Below, one piece after another: positions 1-7,702 of a stretch of DNA of 27,817 nt. The position numbers and the translations under genes are program-made. Every line of letters starts with the position of its first letter. Within the stretch, counting starts at the first letter, position 1. The notes beneath the pieces are model-generated. The model made no database searches. It was given only the letters and a program-made list of their open reading frames with translations, and was not told where the DNA came from. Source of the DNA: an uncultured Anaerolineae bacterium (GTDB lineage Bacteria; Chloroflexota; Anaerolineae; B4-G1; DUEL01); contig CALDFY010000047.1 of assembly GCA_937942115.1 (NCBI GenBank), forward strand, positions 1-27,817, given 5' to 3'.

Positions 1-269
1 TTAACTTAAGGGGCTGCGCCAGTTGGGTCGCCGCCTCGGGCGCTGACTGAAGCCAGCCTCTTTGGGCCTTCGGCCAGGTCCCTTCACTTCGTTCGCAACA
101 AGGTCGGCCTTCGCCGACCCCCATGAGAAGGGCATCAACGCAGGTTGACGCCCGGCGCGAAGCGTAGGGGCAACCCTCGCGGTTGCCCCCGGGAGAGGCC
201 GATTTCCCATCGGCGCCCGAGGCGGCGGGAAGCGGAGAGCCGAAGCCAGCCTTAAGTTAACGCTTATGG
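1..269. repeat. MITE-like palindromic element, copy 1 (cut by window edge)
   Basis: The element ends at 251-269 in a terminal inverted repeat and begins inside the opposite terminus at position 1. The outward consensus of the termini is CCATANGCGTTAACTTARG. An inverted second copy lies at 13807-14079. Inside are an inner inverted repeat (31-43 pairs with 213-225) and several short hairpins: GGTCGGC/GCCGACC at 102-119, a GTTGAC-centred hairpin near 130-152, GGGGCAACC/GGTTGCCCC near 167-190 and GCCGAT/ATCGGC near 199-215. No credible coding frame is present. Non-autonomous mobility is inferred from the architecture; no transposase is in the window. Confidence 0.75.
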
Positions 270-312
270 AGGCCGGGGGAGGAGTGAGGCCAGCGCGCCG
301 AAAAAGTTAGGG

Positions 313-340
313 CCATTGGGCTTTTAGCCCCTGGCGCAGG
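313..340 (+). repeat. Short hairpin repeat CCATTGGGC...GCCCCTGGC
   Basis: A small hairpin (GGGC, loop, GCCC) with flanks CCATTGGGC and GCCCCTGGC recurs at 14114-14136. In both places it lies about 35-45 bases outside a terminus of the MITE-like element. This suggests that it belongs to a larger composite repeat rather than to a gene. Confidence 0.5.
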
Positions 341-434
341 TAGTTACCAAAAACACCTGAAACGGCTCCTCGCCCTGGAAGGCCCCGCCTGGCGGCGGAG
401 CATCCGTCCCCAGCAGTAGTTTTCTTGTTGTGCC

Positions 435-469
435 CATCGTCCGTCGTCTGTGGTCTATCGTCCATCGTC
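435..469. repeat. Heptanucleotide array, five units of NNTNGTC type
   Basis: Five consecutive 7-base units in strict phase, such as CATCGTC, CGTCGTC and TATCGTC, run up to the -35 box of the putative yacL promoter. Other 7-base arrays occur at 10658-10685, 15590-15624, 25339-25394 and 27434-27817. Confidence 0.7.
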
Positions 470-475
470 CCTCTT

Positions 476-503
476 TTGACTTTTCGCAGGAGTGTGATAA
501 GAT
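476..503 (+). promoter_or_regulatory. Putative sigma-70 promoter for yacL-cysS run
   Basis: TTGACT (476-481), a 16-base spacer and TAAGAT (498-503). The -35 is close to consensus and the -10 matches 4 of 6. It is the best candidate upstream of yacL and would give a leader of about 220 bases. No riboswitch is recognisable in that leader. Confidence 0.4.
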
Positions 504-732
504 ACATTACTGCGGGCTGAACGATGCTGGCCGGTTCCTCCCTCGCGGGTATTTTTGCGAATGATTGTCACCGCGACGGACGGCGGGGCAACGCAAGAAG
601 CACTTCTGGTCTCATTCGGAGTCATTATTCAGCCTTTTCGCCACTTCATCCGCCGCTCCCCGCCCCCGCCGATGGACCCGCCAGATGTCAGCGCCCCGTC
701 AACCTTACCGCGCCATCGGAAGGAGAAGCGGA

Positions 733-1782
733 ATGAGTGCCGATTTCATCTCCCGAATTGTCGGTATGCTGGTTCTGGCCGTTGGGGGACTGATATTGGG
801 CGTGCGCTTCGCCGCCATCGCAGAAACCTCCGCTTATCTTTACGGTACGGTCTTCATGCTGGTCGGCGCCCTGGCTGGCCTGACCCTTACCCCCTATCTC
901 ACCGTACGCCCGCTACAATTCCTGCGCCAGAAAATCCACCGCATGCCCGTCCAGCAATTGCTGGCGGCCACCGTTGGACTGATCGTCGGATTGGTCATTG
1001 CCTCCCTGAGTACGTTTCCTCTCTCTATGTTACCCCGTCCCCTGAATCAAATCCTGCCTTTCCTCAGCGCGGTGCTTTTCGGCTACATCGGCGTGCTGGT
1101 GATGACGTCCCGCCAGCAGGAAATCTTTGCCTTTCTGCGGGGACGGCTTCCCGAACGGCCTGAAGACTGGGGAGAGATTCCCCCGGTTCTCCTGGATACC
1201 AGCGTCATTATTGACGGGCGCATCGCCGACATCAGCCGGACCGGCTTCATCCGCAGCGAGATGCTGGTGCCGCGCTTCATCCTCAACGAACTCCAGTACA
1301 TTGCTGACTCCCCGGATCTCCTGCGGCGCAATCGGGGGCGGCGCGGTTTGGACATGCTCCGCCGTCTCCAGGAGGAATCCGACATCCCGGTGCGGATTGT
1401 GGACCTGGATGCTCCCGAGGCCCGTTCGGCAGACGACAAACTGGTCCTGCTGGCCCGACGCCTTCGCTGTCCCATTGTCACCAACGACTACAATCTGAAC
1501 CGCGTCGCCGAACTCCAGGGTGTGACGGTGCTGAATATCAACGAACTGGCCAACGCGGTCCGCGTCGTCTATCTGCCCGGTGAGAGCCTGAAAGTGCATA
1601 TCATCCAGGAAGGCAAGGAACCGGATCAGGGCGTGGGCTATCTGGACGACGGAACGATGATTGTCGTGGAGAACGGTCGCCCCTTCATTGGGGCAGAGAT
1701 AGATACCGTGGTGACGAAAGTCCTTCAGACTGCCGCCGGCCGCATGATTTTCGCGCGTCCGGCCGAGACCTCGGAGAGATGA
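733..1782 (+). CDS. yacL: YacL-type membrane PIN-TRAM protein
   Basis: The product is 349 residues. The start at 733 is chosen because AGGAG precedes it and the membrane segment follows at once; an in-frame ATG at 565 would add 56 low-quality residues. Four hydrophobic segments (about 8-30, 36-56, 76-98, 105-125) are followed by a PIN nuclease fold (about 151-270). Candidate metal-binding acids are D155 (LLDTS), E186 (LNELQ), D234/D235 (SADDK) and D252 (TNDYN). A C-terminal TRAM domain (about 285-345) should bind RNA. The full acid set suggests an active ribonuclease anchored at the membrane, but the substrate is unknown for the family. The gene ends 13 bases before cysS, and yacL lies in the same region as cysS and rlmB in Bacillus too, which supports the call. 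Confidence 0.9.
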   Translation: MSADFISRIVGMLVLAVGGLILGVRFAAIAETSAYLYGTVFMLVGALAGLTLTPYLTVRPLQFLRQKIHRMPVQQLLAATVGLIVGLVIASLSTFPLSMLPRPLNQILPFLSAVLFGYIGVLVMTSRQQEIFAFLRGRLPERPEDWGEIPPVLLDTSVIIDGRIADISRTGFIRSEMLVPRFILNELQYIADSPDLLRRNRGRRGLDMLRRLQEESDIPVRIVDLDAPEARSADDKLVLLARRLRCPIVTNDYNLNRVAELQGVTVLNINELANAVRVVYLPGESLKVHIIQEGKEPDQGVGYLDDGTMIVVENGRPFIGAEIDTVVTKVLQTAAGRMIFARPAETSER

Positions 1783-1795
1783 CAGGAGGAGAGGA

Positions 1796-3250
1796 ATGGC
1801 CCTGCAGGTCTATAACTACCTGAGCCGTCAAAAAGAAGTCTTCAAACCTCTGGAGCGCGGACGGGTGTATATGTACGTCTGCGGCCCCACCGTCTACGAC
1901 CACGCCCATCTGGGCCACGCCAAACTCTACGTCGCAATGGACGTGGTGGTGCGGTACCTTCGCTTTCTGGGCTACAAAGTCCGCTACGTCCAGAACATCA
2001 CCGACGTGGGCCATCTTCTGGATACCGGGGAAGACCGTATCCTCAAAGGGGCCCGGCGGGAGCGGGTGGAGCCGATGGAACTGGTGGAAATCTACACCCG
2101 CTCCTACTTTGAGGACATGGACGCCCTGGGCGTCATTCGCCCCAATATCTCCCCCCGCGCCAGCGCGCATATCCCCGAGCAGATTGAGTGGATCAAGGCG
2201 CTGATAGAGAAGGGATACGCCTATGAGGTGGACGGGAACGTCTATTTCTCCGTAGAAAAGTTCCCTGAATACGGCAAACTCTCCGGCCGAAAGGTGGAGG
2301 AACTGGAGCCGGGCGCGCGGGTGGAGGTCCGGGAGGAGAAGCGCCATCCGGCGGACTTCGCCCTCTGGAAGCGCGCAGAGCCGGAGCACATCCTGCGCTG
2401 GCCTTCCCCCTGGGGTTGGGGCTACCCCGGCTGGCATATTGAGTGCACCATTATGGCAACCAAATATCTGGGGGAGACTTTTGACATTCACGGCGGCGGC
2501 CTGGAGAATATCTTCCCCCACAATGAATGCGAGATCGCCCAGGCGGAGGCCGTGACCGGCAAACCCTTCGCCCGCTACTGGATTCTCACCGGCTCCCTGA
2601 CGGTAAACGGCGTTAAGATGAGCAAAAGCCTGGGCAACTTCCTGACCATCAAGGATGCCCTGAAACTCTATCGGCCGGAGGTTATCCGGGCTTTCATCCT
2701 CTCCGCCCACTACCGGGGGACGCTGGATTACTCCCGCGAAGCCATGCAGGCCGCCGAACAGGGCATCCGTCGCCTCCACAACACCGTCCGCGCCGTCCGG
2801 ACGCGGATGAAGGAAACGGCGATGCCGGAGGGGACTGCCGACCTTTCTTACATGAGCGACCTGGAGCCATACCGGGAAGCGTTCCTGGCAGCAATGGACG
2901 ACGACTTCAACACGCCGAAGGCGATGGCCGCGCTGCACGACCTGGCGCGCGCGGTCAACCGGATGCTGGATTCCGGACAGCCCGTGGCCCGGGGCACCCT
3001 CGCCGCCATAGACCAGATGTTCAGCGAATTGGGAGGCCAGATCCTCGGCATCATCCCCGACCAATTGGAACCGCCGGAAGTCCGCAGTGGACTGGTGGAT
3101 GGGTTGATGCAGTTAATCCTGGACCTGCGGCAGGAATATCGGGCCGCGAAGGACTGGGCGCATGCCGACGCTATTCGCCAGCGCCTGGCGGAACTGGGAA
3201 TCGTTGTAGAAGACCGACCGGAGGGACCGTCATGGCGGCTGGAAATCTGA
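1796..3250 (+). CDS. cysS: Cysteinyl-tRNA synthetase
   Basis: This 484-residue class I synthetase charges tRNA-Cys in the cytoplasm. The HIGH-type motif is HLGH at 38-41 and KMSKS is at 274-278. The zinc ligands of the E. coli enzyme (C28, C209, H234, E238) align with C29, C217 (WHIEC), H242 and E246. Between the last two, the usual HENE reads NECE, a small variation that leaves the ligands intact. The C-terminal anticodon-binding helices end in ...WRLEI, as is common. The start has AGGAGGAG upstream. The stop overlaps the next gene by 19 bases, so the downstream membrane protein is probably translationally coupled. Confidence 0.97.
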   Translation: MALQVYNYLSRQKEVFKPLERGRVYMYVCGPTVYDHAHLGHAKLYVAMDVVVRYLRFLGYKVRYVQNITDVGHLLDTGEDRILKGARRERVEPMELVEIYTRSYFEDMDALGVIRPNISPRASAHIPEQIEWIKALIEKGYAYEVDGNVYFSVEKFPEYGKLSGRKVEELEPGARVEVREEKRHPADFALWKRAEPEHILRWPSPWGWGYPGWHIECTIMATKYLGETFDIHGGGLENIFPHNECEIAQAEAVTGKPFARYWILTGSLTVNGVKMSKSLGNFLTIKDALKLYRPEVIRAFILSAHYRGTLDYSREAMQAAEQGIRRLHNTVRAVRTRMKETAMPEGTADLSYMSDLEPYREAFLAAMDDDFNTPKAMAALHDLARAVNRMLDSGQPVARGTLAAIDQMFSELGGQILGIIPDQLEPPEVRSGLVDGLMQLILDLRQEYRAAKDWAHADAIRQRLAELGIVVEDRPEGPSWRLEI

Positions 3251-3660
3251 AAAAGGTCGAGAGTATCGTGGCCGTCCTGCTGGGCCTGACCGGGCTGGGA
3301 ACGCTCATCTTTTGGATTGCGTTCGCTCTGGAGAACCCTCAGGAGTCCTTTCTGGCCCAGATATATCCGGCGTGGTATCCCTGGGAGCGTTCGTTCATCG
3401 TCGCCGACGGCTGGATGATTGTGGCCGCTTTCGTCGGTGCCTACGGACTGTTGCGGCGGCGGCCGTGGGGTCGGCACTGGGCCGGTATGGCCGGCAGCGC
3501 TATGCTCTTCCTGGCCCTGATGGACATTCTCTTCTTCCTTCAGAACGGCCTTTACCTGCATCCACACCCGGAAGTCCTCATGGAGGCCCTGATTCACCTC
3601 TGGCTGCTGGGGTTGGGGATCGCCCTGATAATCTTCACCGCCCGGGCGGTAGGGAAATGA
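3232..3660 (+). CDS. Small four-helix membrane protein, unknown function
   Basis: I do not recognise a family. The 142-residue product has four predicted membrane segments (about 11-32, 54-74, 83-103, 117-136), a short basic N-terminus and an Arg-rich loop (RRRPWGRHW, 75-83) between segments two and three. No catalytic motif is visible. The start has GGAGGG nine bases upstream, inside the end of cysS. The stop overlaps the methyltransferase start in an ATGA arrangement (3657-3660), so it sits in a tightly coupled cysS - membrane protein - methyltransferase run. Codon use and GC content resemble cysS rather than the lower-GC methyltransferase. Confidence 0.8.
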   Translation: MAAGNLKKVESIVAVLLGLTGLGTLIFWIAFALENPQESFLAQIYPAWYPWERSFIVADGWMIVAAFVGAYGLLRRRPWGRHWAGMAGSAMLFLALMDILFFLQNGLYLHPHPEVLMEALIHLWLLGLGIALIIFTARAVGK

Positions 3661-5573
3661 TGGTTTGGAGAGACCGTCTGTATTGCAAATCCTGCGAACG
3701 AATGGAGGAGGTGCCGGACGATGCGATAGAACTGGTGGTGACCAGCCCACCGTACTGGAACGCGATTGATTACGAACAGCATGTGGAGGACCCCACCGCC
3801 TGGTACCGAACCCGTAGGGGAGGCCCGTATGAGGAGTATCTGGACTGGCTGCAGCGGTGCTTTAGAGAAGTCCAACGAGTGCTCAAGCCGGGTGGTTTCT
3901 GTGCGGTGGTGATGGGGACGGTGCTGTTCAACGGTCAGCACTACCCGGTCCGTCATGACTTCACGAACCTGATGACTTCACTGGGATACTTGTTTCACGA
4001 CGAGATCATCTGGCACAAAGTTACCGGAGGGGTCAAGCGGGCCGGAGTAACGATTCAGAACCCTTATCCGGGTTATTATTACCCGAACATTATGACAGAA
4101 TCCATCCTGATTTTTCGCAAGCCCGGCCCTCCGATTCACCAAAGGCGGACTATTACAGATAAAGAAGGGGCGGCCTTTGAGATTGACGAACTCTTCAAGC
4201 GGGAAATTGCCAATAATGTCTGGCACATTGCCCCGGTGCCCCCTAACACTCTCCCGCACCCTTGCCCTTTTCCGGAAGAAATCCCGTACCGGCTGATCCG
4301 TTTGTTCTCTTATCCCGGCGATACGGTTCTGGACCCTTTTATCGGCATTGGGACAACGGCCAAAGTGGCCCGCGCGCTGGGCCGCCATTACGTTGGATAC
4401 GATGTTCAACCGAAGTACATAGAAATCGCTCAAAAGCGAATTCACGAACCCCTCCATCTTCGCCAGCAGCTGGTCGCCGTCTTTGAGAAAGTCCCCGTGC
4501 AGGACCGGGACTACATCTATGGACAGGTAAAGCCTCAGCAGATGACTTTCCCCTTTGTGTCGGTACGTGAAGGAAGCGCACTATATCAGGTAGGGAAAGG
4601 AGATAAAGCGGATTATCGCTGGATTCGGGAACGGTTCCCGTGGTTAGACGAGCCAGGCCGCCGGATGATCTGCAGCCTGGACCTGGATGGCGTGGTCTCT
4701 GCGATGCTGATGGAAACCCTGTTAAACTGGCGTTTGGTTGGTTTCTACGATGCCCAGTATCTCTGGGTGACAGCCGATGCGGACTTTCAATCGGGAGATG
4801 TCGTCTTTCTGGATCATGATATTTACCGGAAGGAAATCCCCAGTGTTGGGCATCATGTTCTCCAGTGGCAGGACGACATTGCCCTTCCGGAGCATGAGCG
4901 ATCCCTGAATCCTAACCTGTTGCGGGGTGTGACGGCAGAAAAGGGGTTCAATCGCAAATATCCGTTCGGGACGCTGCATTTGCTCCTGGCCTGCCACAGC
5001 GCATGGCACCCGGAGTTACGGGAAACAAAATTGTGCCTTTCCCGAAATTTCCTACCGATTCTGCTCAATGTGGATTCCGCTATGCAGAGCGCGTTCACTT
5101 ATTTACGCAACGCGATGGAGTGGCTGGAATGGTTGGGGGGCTCGGATGAAGATTCCCCTCTTTATCCTTTCTGCCGCCTTCTTCTCTCTGCATCTCCCCG
5201 CAGGCTACTGGAATGGGGTATCCAATTTGACGATGAAATGATGCGGCTGGGGTTGGGTACTGGCTCTCCATACACTCGGCGAAGAGCCCAGGCACAACGG
5301 TTGAACCCGACTCAACAGGCAGATTGGGAGCGGCTTGGTGGACTGGTCCAATGGCTGCAGGAACGTTCGCCATGGTTCCTCACTATGCCCGAATTCCCCG
5401 CTCTGGCAGCACAAGGGGAATTGCAGGTCATTGAGCTCTCTCGTAAATCTGTTAAGCCGACAAAGGGGCACTTCAAGGCAATGCTGGCTCAGGACCCTTT
5501 CTCCTACGCCATTATTTCTAAGGGTGAGAACGGTTTGAACTACTCGTTATTTACGGATCGCACGAATTTTTAG
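3657..5573 (+). CDS. Beta-class DNA methyltransferase fused to DHH-like C-terminal domain
   Basis: The product is 638 residues. The first half (about 1-265) is a SAM-dependent DNA amino-methyltransferase. Catalytic motif TSPPYW (29-34) precedes the SAM-binding motif DPFIGIGTT (226-234), which is the beta-class order. The SPPY form favours N4-cytosine, though N6-adenine is not excluded. The second half (about 320-638) is far too long for a target-recognition tail. It contains a DxDG..S pattern (D342, D344, G345, S348), a buried-strand LDHD (385-388), GHH (398-400) and a C-terminal NYSLFTD strand. These resemble motif I, the DHH motif and the DHHA1 end of DHH phosphoesterases such as RecJ; this is inference. 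No separate restriction gene is adjacent. Visibly lower GC than its neighbours suggests acquisition into the cysS-rlmB interval. The start at 3657 overlaps the previous stop (ATGA); 3660 is an alternative. Confidence 0.85.
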   Translation: MMVWRDRLYCKSCERMEEVPDDAIELVVTSPPYWNAIDYEQHVEDPTAWYRTRRGGPYEEYLDWLQRCFREVQRVLKPGGFCAVVMGTVLFNGQHYPVRHDFTNLMTSLGYLFHDEIIWHKVTGGVKRAGVTIQNPYPGYYYPNIMTESILIFRKPGPPIHQRRTITDKEGAAFEIDELFKREIANNVWHIAPVPPNTLPHPCPFPEEIPYRLIRLFSYPGDTVLDPFIGIGTTAKVARALGRHYVGYDVQPKYIEIAQKRIHEPLHLRQQLVAVFEKVPVQDRDYIYGQVKPQQMTFPFVSVREGSALYQVGKGDKADYRWIRERFPWLDEPGRRMICSLDLDGVVSAMLMETLLNWRLVGFYDAQYLWVTADADFQSGDVVFLDHDIYRKEIPSVGHHVLQWQDDIALPEHERSLNPNLLRGVTAEKGFNRKYPFGTLHLLLACHSAWHPELRETKLCLSRNFLPILLNVDSAMQSAFTYLRNAMEWLEWLGGSDEDSPLYPFCRLLLSASPRRLLEWGIQFDDEMMRLGLGTGSPYTRRRAQAQRLNPTQQADWERLGGLVQWLQERSPWFLTMPEFPALAAQGELQVIELSRKSVKPTKGHFKAMLAQDPFSYAIISKGENGLNYSLFTDRTNF

Positions 5574-5615
5574 ATGTCATCCGTGCCATCCGCAGTTTCG
5601 TCTTTGCCTTGACCG

Positions 5616-6368
5616 ATGCGCGAAACCCTCTATGGACGGAATGCCGTCTATGAGTCGCTGCGGGCCAGACGGCGGCAGTTCTTCCGACTGATGGTCGCCG
5701 ATACCGTCCGCGCGACGGACATCGTGGACGACATCATGGCTCTGGCAGAGCGGGCCGGAGTGCCGGTGGAGCGCGTCCCTCGCCGTCATCTGGACTGGCT
5801 GGGGGAGGCCAACCATCAGGGAGTGGCACTGGAAGCCAGCGAGTACCCCTATGCCGACCTGGAGGACATCCTGGCCGAAAGCACGCGGCGCTCTGAACCC
5901 CCTTTCCTGCTCCTGCTGGACCTCCTGCAGGACCCGCAGAATGTGGGCACGCTCCTGCGCACCGCCGAAGCCGTCGGCGTCCACGGCGTGGTTGTCCAGC
6001 AACGCCGGGCCGTGGGGATCACCCCTACCGTGGTGCATACCTCCGCCGGGGCCGCCGAGCACCTCCGAATCGCCCAGGTGCCCAATCTGCCGGAGACCAT
6101 AGAGCGGTTGAAGGCGCGCGATATCTGGGTGGTCGGATTGGAGGCCGTGCGGGGCGCCCAGCGGTACGACCAGGCCGATCTCACCGGCCCTCTGGCCCTG
6201 GTGGTCGGCAGCGAAGGAGAGGGCCTGCGCCGACTGGTTCAGGAGCGGTGCGACTGGATGATCCAACTCCCGATGGTCGGAAACGTCACTTCCCTCAACG
6301 CGGCCGTTGCCGGCTCTATCGTCCTCTACGAAGCCTGGCGGCAGCGAACAGCGGCTCGGGGCGAATAA
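5616..6368 (+). CDS. rlmB: TrmH/SpoU family 23S rRNA 2'-O-ribose methyltransferase
   Basis: The 250-residue product has the two-part RlmB plan: an N-terminal substrate-binding domain (about 1-75, beginning LYGRNAVYESL) and a C-terminal SPOUT domain with a trefoil knot. SPOUT motifs are DPQNVGTLLRTAEAVG (106-121, with N109 and catalytic-type R115), VVGSEGEG (196-203) and LPMVGNVTSLNAAVAG (218-233). The family methylates the ribose of a conserved G in 23S rRNA (G2251 in E. coli) using SAM. There is no clear Shine-Dalgarno sequence. A nearer upstream ATG at 5574 is closed by an in-frame stop at 5610, so 5616 is the start. rlmB also follows cysS closely in Bacillus. holB begins five bases after the stop. 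A tRNA-specific relative cannot be excluded from sequence alone. Confidence 0.92.
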   Translation: MRETLYGRNAVYESLRARRRQFFRLMVADTVRATDIVDDIMALAERAGVPVERVPRRHLDWLGEANHQGVALEASEYPYADLEDILAESTRRSEPPFLLLLDLLQDPQNVGTLLRTAEAVGVHGVVVQQRRAVGITPTVVHTSAGAAEHLRIAQVPNLPETIERLKARDIWVVGLEAVRGAQRYDQADLTGPLALVVGSEGEGLRRLVQERCDWMIQLPMVGNVTSLNAAVAGSIVLYEAWRQRTAARGE

Positions 6369-6373
6369 CCTTT

Positions 6374-7366
6374 ATGGAAAACTGGGGCATCGTCGGACAC
6401 GAATGGGCCGTCCATCTCCTCCGGCAGGCGCTGGAGGAGGGCGAACTCTCCCACGCGTACCTCTTCACCGGCCCGCCTGGCGTCGGCAAGGGGACCCTGG
6501 CCCGGGCGCTGGCCTCTGCCCTTCTCTGCCAGGGAAGCCCTCGCCCCTGCGGGGAATGCCGGTCCTGCCGCCTGGTCGCCGGGGGCAACCATCCCGACCT
6601 GTTCTGGGTGCAGCCCGAATCGGAGGCGGGGCGACTGAAAGTAGAGCAGGTCCGGGAACTTCAGCGCCACCTTTCCCTGACGCCCAACATGGCGGCCCAC
6701 CGGGTCGCCATCCTGGACCGCTTTGACCAGGCCACCCCTTCGGCGGCCAACGCGCTGCTCAAGACACTGGAAGAGCCGCCCGATTTTGTGGTCCTGATTT
6801 TGCTGGCCCCCGATACCGATTCCCTCCTGCCGACGATTGTCTCCCGCTGCCAGGTGGTCCCGCTCCGCCCCATCCCGGTGCCGCAGATTGCCCGCGCACT
6901 GCAGGCGCGCTGGGGAGTGGATGCCGAAACGGCGCGCCATCTGGCCCATCTGAGCGGGGGACGATTGGGTTGGGCCGTGCGGGCCGCGACCGAACCCGAC
7001 CTGCTCCGGCAGCGGCAACAACGGATAGAAGAGATGGTCGCTCTGAGCCATGCGCCGCTGACGGACCGCTTCCGCTATGCGGCGGAACTGGCGCGCGATC
7101 CCGAAGCGGCCCAGGAAGCACTGGACCTCTGGGCCGGATGGTGGCGGGATGTTCTCCTGCTGACGGGGGGTGTCGGGGAGGACCGGGGAGGGGAATCTCT
7201 GGTGACCCATCTGGACCAGCGGGCCCGTCTGGAGCAGATGGCGGCCCGGTTCACACCGGCGCAGGTCGTCGCCCGCATTCAGGCCATCCGGACGGCGATG
7301 GACCGGATACGCCGCAATGCCAATCCTCAGTTGACGCTGGAGGTCCTGCTGGGGTTTGACCTGTAG
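6374..7366 (+). CDS. holB: DNA polymerase III delta-prime clamp-loader subunit
   Basis: The 330-residue protein starts MENWGIVGHEWAV, the usual start of this family. The reading frame stays open upstream into rlmB, but those residues are not homologous. Walker A is GPPGVGKGT (33-41), a four-cysteine zinc module lies at C52, C59, C62 and C65, the LLKTLEEPP signature is at 128-136 and the SRC motif is at 157-159. The Walker B region reads LDRFDQA rather than a DEAD-type box, as is common for delta-prime. It is part of the clamp loader that places the beta clamp on DNA. The remainder (about 190-330) fits the collar domain. It could be a shared gamma/tau-like subunit, but the length and missing C-terminal region favour delta-prime. 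Confidence 0.93.
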   Translation: MENWGIVGHEWAVHLLRQALEEGELSHAYLFTGPPGVGKGTLARALASALLCQGSPRPCGECRSCRLVAGGNHPDLFWVQPESEAGRLKVEQVRELQRHLSLTPNMAAHRVAILDRFDQATPSAANALLKTLEEPPDFVVLILLAPDTDSLLPTIVSRCQVVPLRPIPVPQIARALQARWGVDAETARHLAHLSGGRLGWAVRAATEPDLLRQRQQRIEEMVALSHAPLTDRFRYAAELARDPEAAQEALDLWAGWWRDVLLLTGGVGEDRGGESLVTHLDQRARLEQMAARFTPAQVVARIQAIRTAMDRIRRNANPQLTLEVLLGFDL

Positions 7367-7646
7367 GGGAAAATTCCGGCGGTGTATGAGAAGGATCAAC
7401 GAAGGTTGACCCCTGGCGCGGGAGCGCCCAAGCAGGCCGACTTTCAATCGGCGCGAGGGAAGATTTCCGGCAGTGCACGAGAAGGGTCAACGAAGGTTGA
7501 CCCCTGGCGCGGGAGCGCCCAAGCAGGCCGACTTTCAAATCGGCGCGAGGGAAGATTTCCGGCAGTGCACGAGAAGGGTCAACGAAGGTTGACCCCTGGC
7601 GCGGGAGCGCCCAAGCAGGCCGACTTTCAATCGGCGCAGGGGAAAA
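7367..7646. repeat. Three tandem hairpin units of about 91 bases
   Basis: The units begin near 7367, 7457 and 7549 and are nearly identical. Each holds three hairpins in the same order: GGTCAAC/GTTGACC, GGCGC/GCGCC and GCCGA/TCGGC. An open frame through the repeats (7382-7801) is a by-product of the periodicity. The hairpin modules and spacers match the core of the MITE-like elements at 1-269 and 13807-14079. Confidence 0.85.
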
Positions 7647-7679
7647 TTTTCCGGCGGTGGCCCGGCCACCGCCGGAAAA
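7647..7679 (-). terminator. Intrinsic terminator of the PHP gene
   Basis: A perfect 14-base stem (TTTTCCGGCGGTGG with its complement) with a 5-base loop. On the minus strand the stem is followed directly by TTTTCCCC, giving a T-run 3' of the stem. It lies 24 bases beyond the stop of the phosphoesterase gene and between convergent genes, so it could act in both directions. Confidence 0.75.
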
Positions 7680-7702
7680 GCATCACCGGCCCGATTCGGT
7701 GT

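Noticed and set aside
565..732. N-terminal extension of YacL from the ATG at 565
   Set aside because: The 56 extra residues are Arg/Pro-rich and unlike the family; the ATG at 733 has a good ribosome binding site just before the membrane segment.
1685..3064. 459-residue minus-strand frame
   Set aside because: It is antisense to cysS, which has complete class I synthetase motifs.
7367..7646. Possible CRISPR array
   Set aside because: Units of about 91 bases repeat as a whole with no variable spacers, and no cas gene is present.
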